A DNA stretch of 64,000 bases from Sipunculus nudus. Taxonomy: Eukaryota > Annelida > Sipuncula > Golfingiida > Sipunculidae. A program made the position numbers and the translations under genes. Under the pieces are notes generated by a model. The model saw only the letters and a program-made list of their open reading frames with translations. It was not told the origin of the DNA and made no database searches. Each line of letters starts with the position of its first letter. Position 1 is the first letter of the stretch. Below are positions 13,082 through 25,799 of the stretch, piece after piece. Location of the stretch: NCBI GenBank assembly GCA_026874595.1, contig CM049307.1, forward strand, positions 51,831,370 through 51,895,369. Direction: 5' to 3'.

Positions 13082-13188
13082 GTTTAATAGGTCACTCAGA
13101 AACGCCGAAAAAGGAATATATGTGTGTGTGTATTTAAATATACAAAGTCATCCCCCCCCCCACCCTGGAAGAAAAATTGACGCCACTG
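12720..13188. mobile_element. hAT-like MITE with 8-bp target duplication
   Basis: The termini are inverted: CAGGGGCGTCAAT on the left and, reverse complemented, CAGTGGCGTCAAT on the right. Both are immediately flanked by the same octamer TTTATACT (12712-12719 and 13189-13196). An 8-bp duplication with CAG...CTG-type ends is the hAT signature. The 469-bp element has G-rich sequence just inside the left end (GGGGGGATGGGGGG), the complementary C run near the right end, and an AT-rich middle with a TA tract. It has no coding capacity. Related diverged copies appear at 22935, 51290 and 62040. Confidence 0.85.
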
Positions 13189-13399
13189 TTTATACTGTAT
13201 GGAACGAGAGATTTTTTCAAGCGACTAATTCTGCAGAATGTTACATTAAAGCGTTTACCTGAAGATTCAAAAACGGAACTGAATGTGGGGATGTAGTGTG
13301 TCTTTCAAGACCTTTGATACAAAGGCTATTGATCTGATTGCACAGATTTCCTGCATGTTGTGTGGCAAGAGCAGTACTAGTTATTCTTCATCTTTTCCT

Positions 13400-14560
13400 G
13401 GTGTTATTTAGCTGGTGTTTGAACTTGTCAGATATATTTGTAAACCAGCACTCTAGTGCATAAGTTAGGACACTGAAAATTACTAAATTTTAAAACATGG
13501 TCGTTATGGTTTGTCAATATTAGGCTTTCTTAGATAATACGGGTAATATAATCTGGGATTGATTCGACACGTTCTTTGCAGTTCAGATTTCTGTCAATAT
13601 ACATCCTAAACATTAAAAATATTTACAGAATTTTATCTCCTGAAATCAAGGACTACTTCTATAGTCTTCTTAACATGTTTATTTAAGGTAGTGTTCCTCA
13701 CACTAACCAGTCACATACTGAATGTTTTTTTCTGTAGAGTGATTCATCATTCTTGTGTATCAGGCCAAGAATGACTGTGTCATCTGCATATTTGATAATT
13801 TTACAATCTGAAAGGCTCACAGACGAATTACTAGTATTTGTTTATAAGATAAAAGGACGGCTGAAACAGCCTTGTTGGGTACCAGCATTTACGATTAAAT
13901 CTGAATAAGTTTATCTGCTTGTTTAAACATGTTGTATTCTGAGAGAAAATCTAGCATCCATACACAGTAGGAAGGAGGAGTATTATACCTGCAGAGCTGA
14001 TTGATCATGATCGGAGGCTGTATTGTATTAACGACAAAATAATAATCAATGAAAAGAGATCTCGCATAATTGCTGGGGTCCCTGTCCAATTGTTGATAAA
14101 TATAATAAGTTAATATGGTAATTGCATCACCTGTTCATCTGTTGGATGAATATGCAAATTAATGTTGATCCAGAGTTGGTTTAACAATTTTTAGTAATTT
14201 GTTAAGAGCTATCCGCTCCAAAGATTTGTACGAGAATCGAAACAAGTGCAACAGGCGAGAGATCGTTCATCACTGAGGAGAGTCATTTTTGGCGCCTGGA
14301 ATTATTTTGCGGTCTTCCATATTTTTTTTATAATTCATTTAGTTAAATTTAATGAGTTTACATGAGAATATATAAATGTGATGTTTGAAGGACAAACTTC
14401 ATCTACAGGTTTCAATTAAACTGCCAATGATGTTGTTCGGTCCACAAGCTTTCTTTACATTAATCTTACTTAACACTTTGTTCACACCATTAAGATCAGT
14501 ATAAGGATACCCTGATATTTGGCGTTTACAAGTGAATAGGGATCGGTACATTTTGTCTAT
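13400..14560 (-). pseudogene. Decayed CR1/L2-like LINE reverse transcriptase
   Basis: Read on the minus strand, motifs occur in the correct order: a CGPNNIIGSLIETC block (about 14440) equivalent to the conserved GPDGI region; LERIALNKLL (about 14215); SLFIDYYFVVNTIQP (14060-14010), the RT motif usually F-DFSSAFNT; NAGTQQGCFSRP (about 13890-13860), matching the NTG-PQGC block; and IIKYADDTVILG (13800-13770) with the YADD box at 13790-13779. The pieces are in shifted frames with stops, so it is inactive. The motif order fits the CR1/L2/Rex group. Confidence 0.8.
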
Positions 14561-15774
14561 CTAACGTCAAATTTGTAAGGGTTTCACTTTCGTAAATTTG
14601 TAGTAATTGTCCTAAATCTATGGCTTGCAACAGCTGTCACTTGTGACCAACGATCGGTTGAGCTATGATTATAATACTAGTGGACTAGTACTAGTAGTAA
14701 AAGTACACGTGCTCATGTCAAAGTGTTAGTCAGCTTACGCCCCTGGGGCATGTTAGACTATGAGTAAGGGGCTTTCACGGTTGTACCGCGTATGACAACC
14801 GGACTTTTATATTTGTCTTACTTTATGACCGAAATGACCAAATTGTAGTAAAAAAAAATAACTCGAGTATAATAAATTACACATATTTGACCGAGTATAA
14901 CATGTTTACGTTCAAAGCTTAGCGCCAGTGTCAAAAAGTATAACTGGTCACAGACAGACCCGCCGACTGTGTCAGATCGCATTAGCAACGCTTGGAAACG
15001 GGCCCGAAAAAACCAAGGCCGAGCGCTCATTGGTGACATTTTCTCTATCTGCTTTCAAGGCTACAGGCCAGGCTTCGGCCTCAATAACCGGTTGGTGTTG
15101 CCTTCTCAAAGGCTTGCTAAATGTTCTCATGAATTTTCGACACATTTTGAGCCTTCCCAAGGGATAAGGTTTTGTGTGTCCAGATAACTGAAGGATCGTC
15201 AACAGAGAACCTATATTGTATCTTGAATTCAAGCAGTTTTACTCGTACTGCTCTGGTTACTACTAACAGACTCTTTTACAAAGGGGACTACAGGTTACAA
15301 GTGATCAAGCTACCACCGTGCCATTTGAAAGCTCTCATCATATTACTGTAGGCCTATGCACTGCCCACCTTGGTGTCTTTGGAGCATATTCTAAGCATTT
15401 TCTGGAAAGAGCTGATGGTTTACTTTTTAATGGGCATTTGCATCTTCTGGCCGATGCAGACTCGACGGTAATCCCCTTATATTATCTTCGGTGGTGTTGG
15501 CCTCTATTCCTAGAGGTGCATGGTGCTTTCTTACCTACCGTATACTTACGCTCCACACACAGCGCGTGCCCTTCCACTTACACGCTGCATGAAATGGAAG
15601 GATTCTACAGGTTTGGCAAGCTGCCAAACACCCAGTCAGTTTGCTCTGGGAAAGGATAAATCTGATTTGAAAAGCGTGTACACATAGAGGCCTGTGCCCT
15701 GCAGAGCTGGTTAAAGAAATGTAATTGGCTCTGAGTGTAAACACACATGGCAGCGCCCGTGCCAAACTCGTGCT
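14561..15774. other. No supported feature
   Basis: Several open frames of 70-113 codons overlap here on both strands (for example 15318-15659 + and 15535-15870 -). None shows a recognisable domain, splice-flanked exon structure or consistent frame. I see no repeat family either. Confidence 0.5.
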
Positions 15775-17066
15775 CAGTGGCGTACCTAGCCTCATTGCCG
15801 CCCGGGACGGTCTTAGAAATTGTGGCCCCTCTAACAAAACATTACAAAACTGGATAACATATTGAAACATATCGTTTCAAATGTCCTTGTTACAGGCTTG
15901 CATTTGACAACAACGCAATTATATGGATTCGCTGGCAGGGAATTCTTCAGCCACATATTAAAGAGCAGACATCTCTTCAAATGATTTGTCACAATATACA
16001 ACAATTGTCTGTAGGTAGTGGATAATGAAACTGTTAATAACAGATAACAGTAAATATATCTTTAATTTAAGTTTTGAACTCTAAAAGTTAAAACCGATAC
16101 TTGATACGTATATCGAACATGTGGCTAAGCGGCCAGGGGGATTCATCCCGCCGAACAGTTATTATAGAATTATATTTTAAAGTTAAAATAATTCCTATAT
16201 AGGTCTGGGTGTTTATTGGTTTTATTCACGTTACATAAAAGATCATGCAGGTCATATTGGTTAATCAAAAGACACAGGCATTAAGGTAGTACTCTTTATA
16301 TACACGACGGTGTAAACGTCTGTATTTTAACGAGACTGATGTTATAGTATGAAGAATCATGGCAAAAAGGGCATTTCAGGTTGTTTCAGGCTGTTTAAAT
16401 ATCCTGGAATTTCGGGAATTCAAGGGTTCAAGAATGGAAATTCTTAATACCTTCCAAGCAAAGAGCAACACAATTCGTCAAAATTTTTCGCACAATATGT
16501 ACGACAGACACCCCACCCCCACTACCTGGTGGCATTGGTCTTCTGGCGGGTTTCTCCCTGGTGATTATCAGATGCTGCTAGGGATTTCTGTAAACGACGA
16601 CCGCCCTGAAATGTAGGCTTCTTGCATGATTGGTCAGTTTATCGATGACGTTCTGATATTGCAAGACCACAGATCTAACAAAGAATAACTACAGATATGT
16701 ATTTTTTGCCTCTATAGAGATCGTCCGCAAATAATTTTGTTGGTTCCACCGCCAAATTTTAATCTCTGAAATTCTTGAAAAGGGACAAAAAGGCCAAATT
16801 TGAACCTTTTGAGGAACCCCTTCTGCCACTGATTATACTAAATCCCAGAAATGCCGCCCCCACCAATGAACAATCTGTTCGCTAATCATTTGGTTGGTTC
16901 CACTGTCCAGTTTATAATCCCTGGAATAATGCTTGAACATGGGACAAAAAGATCGAATTTGTACTTTTTGTGGAACTCCTTGTGCCACTCATTATACTAA
17001 TTCCCCGAAATGCCGCCCCCCAAAATGTGCTGCCCGGGGCGAACCGCCCCTGCCCCCCCCCCTTAG
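15775..17066. repeat. Possible DNA-transposon relic with internal tandem duplication
   Basis: The left edge CAGTGGCGTACCTAGCC resembles hAT-family termini, and GCCGCCCGGGACGG just inside is typical of such repeats. Near the right side the related GCCCGGGGCGAACCGCCCC (17031-17050) is followed by a C run. No exact terminal inverted repeat or 8-bp duplication could be confirmed. Inside, a ~152-bp unit is duplicated: GTTGGTTCCACCGCCAA (16739) to CCGCCCCCACC, then GGTTGGTTCCACTGTCC (16891) to CCGCCCCCCAA. Confidence 0.35.
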
Positions 17067-19296
17067 ATGAGATGCAAGAGAGGAAATGTTTAAACAGTGG
17101 GGGACAACTGACCTCAGGCCACACCAGCATTTAGTAAAGACTGTCTTAAAAGGTGACAGTTGCATCGTGTGTAAGCAAACGGGGGGGGGGGCGGTAAGTA
17201 CTTCCAAGCACTTTCGACTGATGTGCAAAGAGACCGGTACCTCGAAGAGAACACGATTGTGCGGGTGATATCTGCAATGTGGTTGGTTAAATACTGATCG
17301 GGGGGAATTCCACAGAGACAACACCGCCTTGTGGCAAAACTTAACGGCCAACTGTTGTTTCTTGCAGCGCTTAGTGTAGCGAATAGATGAGCATAGCGTA
17401 ACCGTTACGTATGAATCGTACAATTCACTGTATTCATTGCATTTACAAGCTTGTGATGCCGGGGGAATCGTAAACATTTTTGTTTAGGAACAATTTGCAT
17501 ATGCATTTTACATGTGCAGATGTGCCTTCTTTTCTGCTGAGCAGGTGTGGCTGGTAAGGTTTTTTTTGTCATTATTTGCTTTTTAGCTTTAAGAAGTATA
17601 CCTTATTTACAACTTGTACCAATTAGAATGATATCTGACCAGTTTAAGCTCATATTATGGAAAACTAGAAAAATATCCAGACAACGGCTTTTACCAAGCC
17701 CCCTCCCCCCTCGATCCATCAGGTTCCACAAGGTTTTTGGAATCGTTTAATAAGTCATGAATGTTTAGGTATCAAGATCACCAACCAAGCCTTAGAATAT
17801 TCCATATAACGACACAAATACACTGGCCCAGTTAATGAAATGGCTCTGACAGAGATATCAAACGGCTCTCACTGTGTCGCACTTAGTGCCGGTACTGCTA
17901 TCACGCGGCAACTTACATAACTTATTACTATACTCTCTGACCGTCTTATTTCATCGACTGGTAAACTTGGGCCGTTCCGGACAGTCAGCGCCACACACCA
18001 TCGCCTCGCTGAACTAAGGTCTTTCCCAGTGACGTTAGGAGTAATTATAGTGGTCTTTCCTGGAATCTTTTTTTTCAAAACCAACATGATTAATTCAGTA
18101 AGCGCCTTTTGTGGGCTTCCAGCTGGCCATATATCTATTCCCTTGTTATCAGTCTTAATATGTTTAGGTCCTCGGCTGTTTGAGTACGGCAAGATTTTTA
18201 ACACTTTATATAACCCTCAGCCTCAGTGAGTCAGTGTCACCATTTATCAGACCATTGCTTATCGCAACAGGCCGGTTTTAAAATGTGTCTCCAGCTCAGC
18301 CAATCAGCGTGAGATATTCAGGTCTACACGCGACAGGTCCATAAATGGACTTTCTGAAAACATGCATGATTTCAGTGCGAATGTTACCAAGCGGGTTGGG
18401 CTGTCTATGGGACGCTGTTAGCCTCCTCATAGCAACGATGCCATTCACAGGAGGCCAGGCGGCCTGATATGCAAATGTGAGGAAATCGTCAGGAGCCTTG
18501 TGACACCCTAATATGCAAATATCAGAGATACGCCATACGGACTTTACAGGGCTTTAGTGAAAGAGCTAGAACTGAGTTACATCGCGTATCGGTACATGGA
18601 ATCACGTTTACTTTGAAGCATTATAGCGGTAAACATCAATACACTAAAGCCCAGGCAGGGCTACGACACAGACTGACTTGTTTGTTTCGCTGTATTACGG
18701 TTGGCACTTGGCACTTCTTATGAGAGAATCAACAATAAAAAAAGCTAACACAAGCATCAATTTCATAAGTCCTATTTGAAAACCATATAACAGTATATAA
18801 GTATGATACTGTTTAGGAATTAACAAATCTTCAGAAACCAATATCGTTATTCCCGTTTGAAAACAATATTACTTTATATATGACAATGTAGTGCTAAATA
18901 TCTCTTTTATGCTTTAGAAAGTTAGTATTTACCTTGGACCTTGACCTTAGCCTTGACCTTGCTTACCTTATGTGACCATCAGGCAACTCCTCGTCAGTTG
19001 CAATTGAGAGAAAGAAAAACATTCCAAAAGTATAAATCATTCCGATATCATTCAGTTTTATATGAGAGTTACAGAATGTTAAGGTTGCAGTTGTGGCCAT
19101 CTAATATCTGGGTCACAAGACATAAAAATGTATTAACTATTTTCATTCATCCGCTTAAATACAACTAAAGTGAAAGCAAGCACTGTTTTTTTTAGATTCC
19201 TAAGGGAACGTTGTTCTGTAACACGAGCAACAAATTTATATCCGCAATACTCAATAATTCCTTGGGTGACAACGGCCATCTTGGATTTTTGGTGTA
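17067..19296. other. No supported feature
   Basis: Short open frames occur on both strands (for example 16992-17477 -, 17869-18204 -) without recognisable domains or exon-like boundaries. No microsatellite or repeat family of note. Confidence 0.5.
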
Positions 19297-19963
19297 ATGG
19301 GGCTGTCCCACATAGGCGACTCTACAGGCGACTACGGGCGACCAGGCTGTCGCCTCATGGTCGCAGAAAAACTGGACTTCCGATACGACAATAGTCTACG
19401 ACAAGCTACGTCAGGTTGACGACTGTCTCACGACAAGCTACGACAAGTTGCCGACAACCGACGACACGATCGCCGCGACAAAGGACAATCACCTACGACC
19501 ACATCTACGACAACGTTCGACTACACTGGCGACAACCTACGACACCAGAATTCATGCTACGTCCACCCGCGACAAGCTTCGACGAGTCTCTCTCCTGTGC
19601 TATGTGAGGAGCCGGAGACACAGATGGGCCTGTTTCAAGTACACTAACCCAGGACAGGACATACGACAACCCGCGTCACCTAGCGATAGCTTGCGACAGG
19701 ATCTACGACAACCCACGTCACCTGGCGACAGCCTACGACCGCACCTACGCCAGTGGAAGACAGGCTACGCACACTAGCTGAAAAAAGCTGTCGTCTGAGA
19801 ATTTTGAACATGTTGAAAATCCAGCGGCGATTCGAAGAGGTCACGCGTCTTAGGGCGACATCAGGCAACTACAGGCGACCATACAGGCGACCCCCCCCCC
19901 CCCCCCCCGGCGACCATGAGGCCTGTTGTCCCCTGTAGAGTCGTCTAAGTGGGACAGCCCCAT
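19297..19963. mobile_element. MITE with ~32-bp terminal inverted repeats and CGAC-rich interior
   Basis: The left end ATGGGGCTGTCCCACATAGG, followed by CGACTCTACAG, mirrors the right end, which reverse complemented begins ATGGGGCTGTCCCACTTAGA and continues ACGACTCTACAG. TA flanks both ends. Secondary inverted homology continues inward (GGCGACCA / CCTCATGGTCGC blocks), so the element could fold as a long hairpin. The middle is dominated by spaced CTACGACAA / CGACA motifs in the forward direction. The short Arg/Thr/Asp-rich ORFs here simply read that repeat. No transposase. Confidence 0.8.
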
Positions 19964-20881
19964 TAGTGGGGTCTGAAAATTTGTTTCCTAACGTTTTTCA
20001 TGAATTAATATCCTTTTAAAACTAAATCAGTCATTTTCGCAATTTGGGCATTAAATTCCTACGAAAATACATCCCCGTCTACACTATAAAGTCAGGTGTC
20101 CTAAAGAACGGTCGTCCAAAAACTTTGGTCACAGAGAACATTAGTCCTAGCGAAGTGCTGTCCTAGGGAACTGTGGTCCTAAAGTTTGACCAAACTCCCG
20201 TTTATCTTTTGGGAACTTGTAGTATCATGTGTTTACAGAGGTGCTGGGACAACGAAGTGTTTGTTTTTACAGTGCCAGTTGTGTAGTTTTGACTTTTGTC
20301 GGGAGCTAGACATTTGTAGCCATGAGTTATTACCGTGGTCATCGAGGACCTTTGGTGCCATGGGCTATCCGCCGCGGTGGTACCGGGAGCCGGGGCTTTT
20401 ATTAGACGGACTAAGGGGAAACAAAGTGACGGTCAGCAAGGTCTAAATTGGATACTTCTAACGGAAAAGGGACATAGGTTTTGGCAGGGGATTTTATGAA
20501 TACTTTTTTTTTATTTTTATTACAGTTTAGTTGGGGGGGGGGGGGGGATTATGACTTTGTAGATACAATTAAGACTTCGTCAAATCAGATTTATGGTTAC
20601 ATTTCCGGGGGGGGGGGGGGTGTCAACATAGTTTCATGAGGGAATTCCTAATTCTTTGTTAACCGTTCAGTTATAAATTTAATGTTTTAAACTGTATTTC
20701 TGTCTCGTATCTTATTGAAGAAACATCGCGTGATGATAGAGATTGTGCCGTAAACTGACAGGATTGTGCGAATTTCCCCTTAATTTTCCAATTTCTAAAA
20801 TCACACATCTAAGTAATTTACATTCTGCATTCATTAGGTTTTAGTCAGTTTAATCATTTACCCTTAGGTTTTGGTTATACT

Positions 20882-20947
<66 letters not shown>

Positions 20948-20984
20948 AATTATATTCAGACCAATGCTTAAAATTACATTGCAG
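19964..20984. repeat. Poly-G and (TA)n tracts in otherwise featureless DNA
   Basis: G runs at 20532-20547 and 20608-20620 and a long TA tract at 20885-20942. The 86-codon frame at 20186-20446 has no recognisable domain. Nothing else is seen. Confidence 0.7.
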
Positions 20985-21790
20985 GATGTAGTCCAGTCAA
21001 AGGCAGATATAAACATCTATGTTTTTAGAATCTTTTAAAGACATTTAGACTTTCAACTTTTCCGATGACATCTGGTAAGCAATTCCACTCATGTGTTGAG
21101 GCATAACTGAATGTCCTGCCTCCAAAAGGCGTTAACCTGTTTTAGGGTATAACTAGAAGGTTGTTACTGCTTATATGTGTATAGGGACCTGGCAAGTTGG
21201 ATAGTTGCAACATACTGGTTATGTAGCCATGGTTATTTCCTTGCAAACCTTTAAAAGTTAACAGCAACACTTTGTATTTTATGCTGCTCTTAAGAGGCAG
21301 TCAGTGAAGTCCAAGTCTCACAGGGGTGATACTGTCACAACGACCTGCCCGTGTGATGACCTAAGCCGTTATATTTTGTACCCTTGTAGACGACCAATAG
21401 TACATTTAATTAGTTCGCATAAGTTCGCATGGGCATAGTCTGGCCTTGAAGTCACTTGTGCCAGTATGAGAGTGTAGGGGGCAGATGTTGTTAGGTATTT
21501 CCTGATGTGGATATATATACTCCCCGCCTGCAGATAGGAGCGCTTAACGTCAGTCCTAATGATCATGTTACCATCATATTTTTTTAACTTTCTTTGCAAT
21601 GGCACTTGGAGTGATCAGCACAGGGTCAAGGTCACAAGTTGTCGGTGCAGACTTCTTGCTAATTTTAATCACCTCCTCTGTTGAGGCATCTTTGAAGTTT
21701 CTTATGTCTATGAATAAAATTTTGGCTTTTATTTTTGTATTGCGTTTTGCTGATACGTTTAGTATACGGATAGGTTTATGTAAAGGCATT
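20985..21790 (-). pseudogene. Decayed LINE ORF2 with internal RT deletion
   Basis: Minus strand. 21789-21600 encodes FKDASTEEVIKISKKSAPTT followed by CDLDPV, matching the conserved F-x-x-x-S-x-E-E-V...CELDP segment before the RT core. 21580-21369 jumps to the region after the catalytic core, with IRKYLTTSAPYTLILAQVTS. 21330-20990 gives the C-terminus: YKVLLLTFKGLQG, NRLTPFGGRTFSYAS, EWNCLPD. The RT palm with YADD is missing between the two parts, and stops and shifts are present. Family resembles CR1/L2/RTE-X-type LINEs. Confidence 0.8.
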
Positions 21791-22024
21791 TCCGCATTCT
21801 ACGCCCCTATCTACCTTTCGCAGACATTGCATTTTGTCAAAAAATGGTGGAGCGACTCGTTTAATTTCATTGTATTTCAGCACATCAAAAACCCGTTTGT
21901 GTTAAGTATAACATTATGTTGATTATCATCATTATCATTAATAATAATAATAATAAAAATAATAATCACCATCATCATCATCGTCATGATATTCTTATAT
22001 AGAACATAAATATACACTGATCAC

Positions 22025-22230
22025 CCCGTATGAGAATCGACCTTAAAACCCTCCGATTGCCGGTCGTCTGCTCTGCCAATGAGCTAACAGGGATCCCCGA
22101 TCCCTTTCAATTTTTGCACACTTTCATAGGAACCAGCGAAATGAAGTCAGGTTAGTATACATACTACATGTGTCGACACAATGACTTTGCATGCAGCAGT
22201 GATTTGTACATGAATACCTTGATATTCCAG
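22025..22230 (-). mobile_element. tRNA-like dispersed element
   Basis: On the minus strand, TTAGCTCATTGGCAGAGC (22091-22074) is an A-box-like head and GGTCGATTCTC (22044-22034) a B-box-like segment. The adjoining 22100-22200 matches 35780-35880 (ATAGGAACCAGCGA, then ACTACATGTGTCGA). It is therefore a member of a family present at least three times here. It is not a functional tRNA gene, as no closed acceptor stem is visible. Confidence 0.5.
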
Positions 22231-22354
22231 TAAAAATACATGGTTTCCGGTACGTTCAGTATTTTTAAGGTGATTCGTCCAAACACAGTGATACAGAAGT
22301 ACATAAATGATACTTGACCGATTTTACAAGTAAGTAAAGGTGATACCTACATTT

Positions 22355-23045
22355 TGTCACTGGACCAAATTCAAGACGGGGCAACGATAGCGTTGAGGAA
22401 ACTACGCCCTTATTCGGCTTGATATATAGGACACCCGCAGCAATAAAACTATTCGAATTTTCCCTAGTTCGAGTCGCTTGTAGCCATCCTATGGCAAGTG
22501 TCAAATCTAGAATATAGGGAGCATACGTGATCTAGTCTCTTATTCTATGATGGACTCACAAAACATATTTATTAGGAAAATGGTTGTATATGAATCCCAA
22601 CTTTTCCGATGAACCAACACACATAAACATAAAAAAGAGGGACATATACTATATAAAGAGAAATGAAATTATCGTTACTGTGATGAGGCCGATCCCTGAG
22701 CGTGTATGGAAACGAGAGTCGTTAGGGAACAGGGACAAAATCCTTCACGGTTGTGAATCGTATATCAAGTCATTGTGGTGGACAATCAACGGGGCATACG
22801 GCAACGAGACTGGTAACAGAAGAACTGATAAAAGCACTATTACAAACAGGTTACGTTCATCTAACCTGTGCTCAATGAATTTGGTACCATAAAATTGCAT
22901 GGAGCAGGCTCGAAGTGGCTTGGCTACTATTACTAAACGGCCGGGTGTAGATACAGAAGGATGGCGGTATTTATATCCCCATCCCACCCCTGCCACTTTG
23001 CAGCAATGGGGGATGGTCAATGTGATTAGAGTGTCCTGGACAGGA
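22355..23045. repeat. Composite dispersed repeat, copy 1
   Basis: 22430-22745 aligns with 59855-60130: TATATAGGACAC, AATATAGGG-CATACGTGA against ACATAGGGGTAGACGTGA, GTTGTATATG-ATCCCAA, TGAGCGTGTATGGAA. 22770-22910 aligns with 61870-62010: CATTGTGGTGGACA, CGGGGCATACGGCAACGAGA, GGAGCAGGCTCG. 22940-23025 aligns with the G-rich repeat at 62050-62150 (GCAATGGGGGATGGTCAATG). Overlapping ORFs are not genes. Confidence 0.65.
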
Positions 23046-23284
23046 CCTTCGTCGTTTATTTTTTTTAAGCTGGTCCCGTCAACAAATGGTTCAACCTCAT
23101 TATCTCTTTCTTTTTCAAACAGGTAAACTTGCTGCAGTAAAGTCTGTCCTTTAATACTGTGGTTGCAATACGGAATATAATTATAACTTTTTAAAGCAAG
23201 TATGATTTCAATCTGAACGAATACATATTATAAATAATATTTATAATCAGAATTAATAATAAAACCACAACAATTGTCGAAACA

Positions 23285-23289
23285 ATATC

Positions 23290-23334
<45 letters not shown>

Positions 23335-23428
23335 TTATTATTATAGAAAAAAATAAAGTTATGATAAAGTCAAATATTTTAATCTATTATGTATATTTAT
23401 GTTGCATAATTAAATTGATGACGATAAT

Positions 23429-23471
<43 letters not shown>

Positions 23472-23579
23472 TTAATAGAAAAAGTAATGAAAATAAGGTT
23501 GCATCATAATAGAGTCGTGATGATATGATGTTACACATTAATTCATAACATATATTCATAATGGATAACTTAACTATGC

Positions 23580-23625
<46 letters not shown>

Positions 23626-23735
23626 GCTTATTATATAATCATACCTGTTAATATACTGAATATATTCATGTTGTATAATTAAACTCATGACGACAATAAT
23701 GATAATAATAATAATAACAATAATAATAATGAGCT
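23285..23735. repeat. Cluster of (AAT)n microsatellites
   Basis: Four AAT/ATA trinucleotide blocks (about 23287-23336, 23433-23472, 23580-23625, 23695-23731) sit in AT-rich repeat units. Spacer sequence recurs: TTGCATAATTAAATTGATGA near 23403 and TTGTATAATTAAACTCATGA near 23671. The poly-Leu/Ile minus-strand ORF is a repeat artefact. Confidence 0.9.
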
Positions 23736-25799
23736 CTTGCGACGTCATTGTAAAGCCGGGATGAAAGCCGGAGATAAATCACTAGAAAATCACGCGTTTA
23801 ATGAAACACAGAATGCGTTTACCGTACCGCATCGCAGTAAGTTCTCATAAACTTGTTCGTATTAGAATCAAGAATTAATTAAAACGATATTTTGGGAGAG
23901 ATTTAAGATCCGTAAACTAAATGCTCTGCCAACCGACGACACGATTTAACTCACTATTAAAACATGCATAAAACCTTGCGGTATCTGGAATATATCATAG
24001 AACAGAAGGAAGAAATTCAAAGCATAAAAACATCTCTGGTGGGCTAATGTCGTCACCCATGCCGTCAATCCATGGTCTATCCATCTGTCTGTCCGTCCGC
24101 CCGGAGTGCGTTAAATTTTGCATTTAACGGTTACCTTTAACAGAATTTGTGAAAAAATAAACATAGGTGATTAATTTCTTGCGGGCAGATGCACATCAAT
24201 AATAGCTCATTCAAATATGAAGAGGAACACCGAGACCTACTATTCCAGGTCACAGAGCTTTATATAGAAAAAAAATCTTCTGAGCTGATTTCTCAGGGAC
24301 CACAATCTGGCTTTAATGTAAATGCATGTCAACAAATTCTCGTCTACTTCAAAGATTGGTGACCTTGATCGTCACACCGAACCGGGCCTTACATCCTTGA
24401 TTAAACCTGGCGTATTCCATTAGATACACCAGGGGAACGCAACATTTAATATATCTGATGGAACCTCATATGAAAGACATAAGGTAAGCGATATAGCAAG
24501 TATATGGCAAATTTCAGCGCATTCTCTCTCTTTTTTTCTCTCTCTCTGGCCCAGTAGTTAAACACAGCTAATATTTGATAATATGTATACCAATATTAAT
24601 TTATTCTTCCGTGGTCCCATATGTGCACCATTAAGTATCAATGTATTGGCGGTCTCTTCATGTGTTATAAATTCTTCATAAGGGAGAAATTCATTTTATG
24701 TGTACTTTCATATTGTTATTCATGTTATGTGTTTACTTTCCTATTTAATGAAGATATTTCGGGCTCGCAAAAATATGCCGATAATCAATAGCAATGCAAC
24801 AAGCCTATCCCTTAGACATGTTCTTCATCTCAATTAAAAGCAGTTATCCCGTAGTTCCATGTTTCTGTAAAAGACCTGGAATGATTCTAAGGGCTTTTAT
24901 TATTCCATTCCTTTGTTTGATGTGCAAACATATGGTACCACCATTAATGATATACCCTTGTATCATGTTGCATATCAAGAATCCCACGGAATCATTAAAC
25001 AAGCTTAATAAATACGGAGAGTCAACTATAAATAATAGTATTAACAAGACGTGTTACAAGTGAACGTGATTGGACAGAAAAGGATAGCACGATTCGGCAA
25101 CAAACACACGACAGTTCTCCGATACATATTGAATATATTTTTATCAGAAGTCCTGACTATATAACAAAGTTGTGGATTTGAGCATGTAAGAAGAGTTGTT
25201 ACAAAGGCGTGTTCACGTCCGACCACAGTATGAGAATCTAATGTTAGAAGAGGAAGCATAAGCAAATCGAATTCCCCTTAGGCATTAGCCTAGTACGTCA
25301 TATTCGCTATATATTCTTACATACCACAGGCGTAGTCATGATATGCTCTCGTGTTATCTCCAATTGTTTGGCTGTCTTCCAGAGGATATACAATTTGTGG
25401 GAGAAATACAATTCAGCGATATTAGACGTGTTGCGTATGGCATATACGAATTTGTTTTTATCATGTTTTTATGTGGGCGACCAATATTGTCTAATCGATT
25501 AAATAAAGGGTGCCTTATTATTCGAGAGAACGCAACGTCTGGAAAATTTTGTTGACAAAATTATCATGGCTACTGTAGTTGATTCCTTTTTGCTAGTGCT
25601 TGCACTTATCCCTGGCCGAGGAATGATAGACCATATTATAAAAACACACACATAAAAACCATCTATGGTCGCAAACCAAGATGATTCTTCAGTATATAAA
25701 CACTATAGTTTCGGATAGACGCTGATAGGGTTACGTTCACGACAGATCCATATATGGTTGCTTTAATCACGTCTGACATAAATGTCCTCGCAAAGCAAT
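23736..25799. other. Upstream intergenic DNA, no supported gene
   Basis: Contains a CTGTCTGTCCGTCCGCCC stretch (24087-24104) like the tails of other dispersed repeats in the window, and short ORFs without recognisable domains. No exon of the downstream receptor gene was recognised here. Confidence 0.5.

Noticed and set aside
15318-15870. 113- and 111-codon overlapping ORFs on opposite strands
   Set aside because: No recognisable domain, no splice-flanked structure, and they overlap each other and a repeat edge.
16992-17477. 161-codon minus-strand ORF
   Set aside because: Partly covers C-run repeat sequence, with no domain and low-complexity ends.
17869-18204. 111-codon minus-strand ORF
   Set aside because: No recognisable motif or exon boundary; considered chance.
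23410-23748. 112-codon Leu/Ile-rich minus-strand ORF
   Set aside because: It is a reading of AAT trinucleotide repeats.
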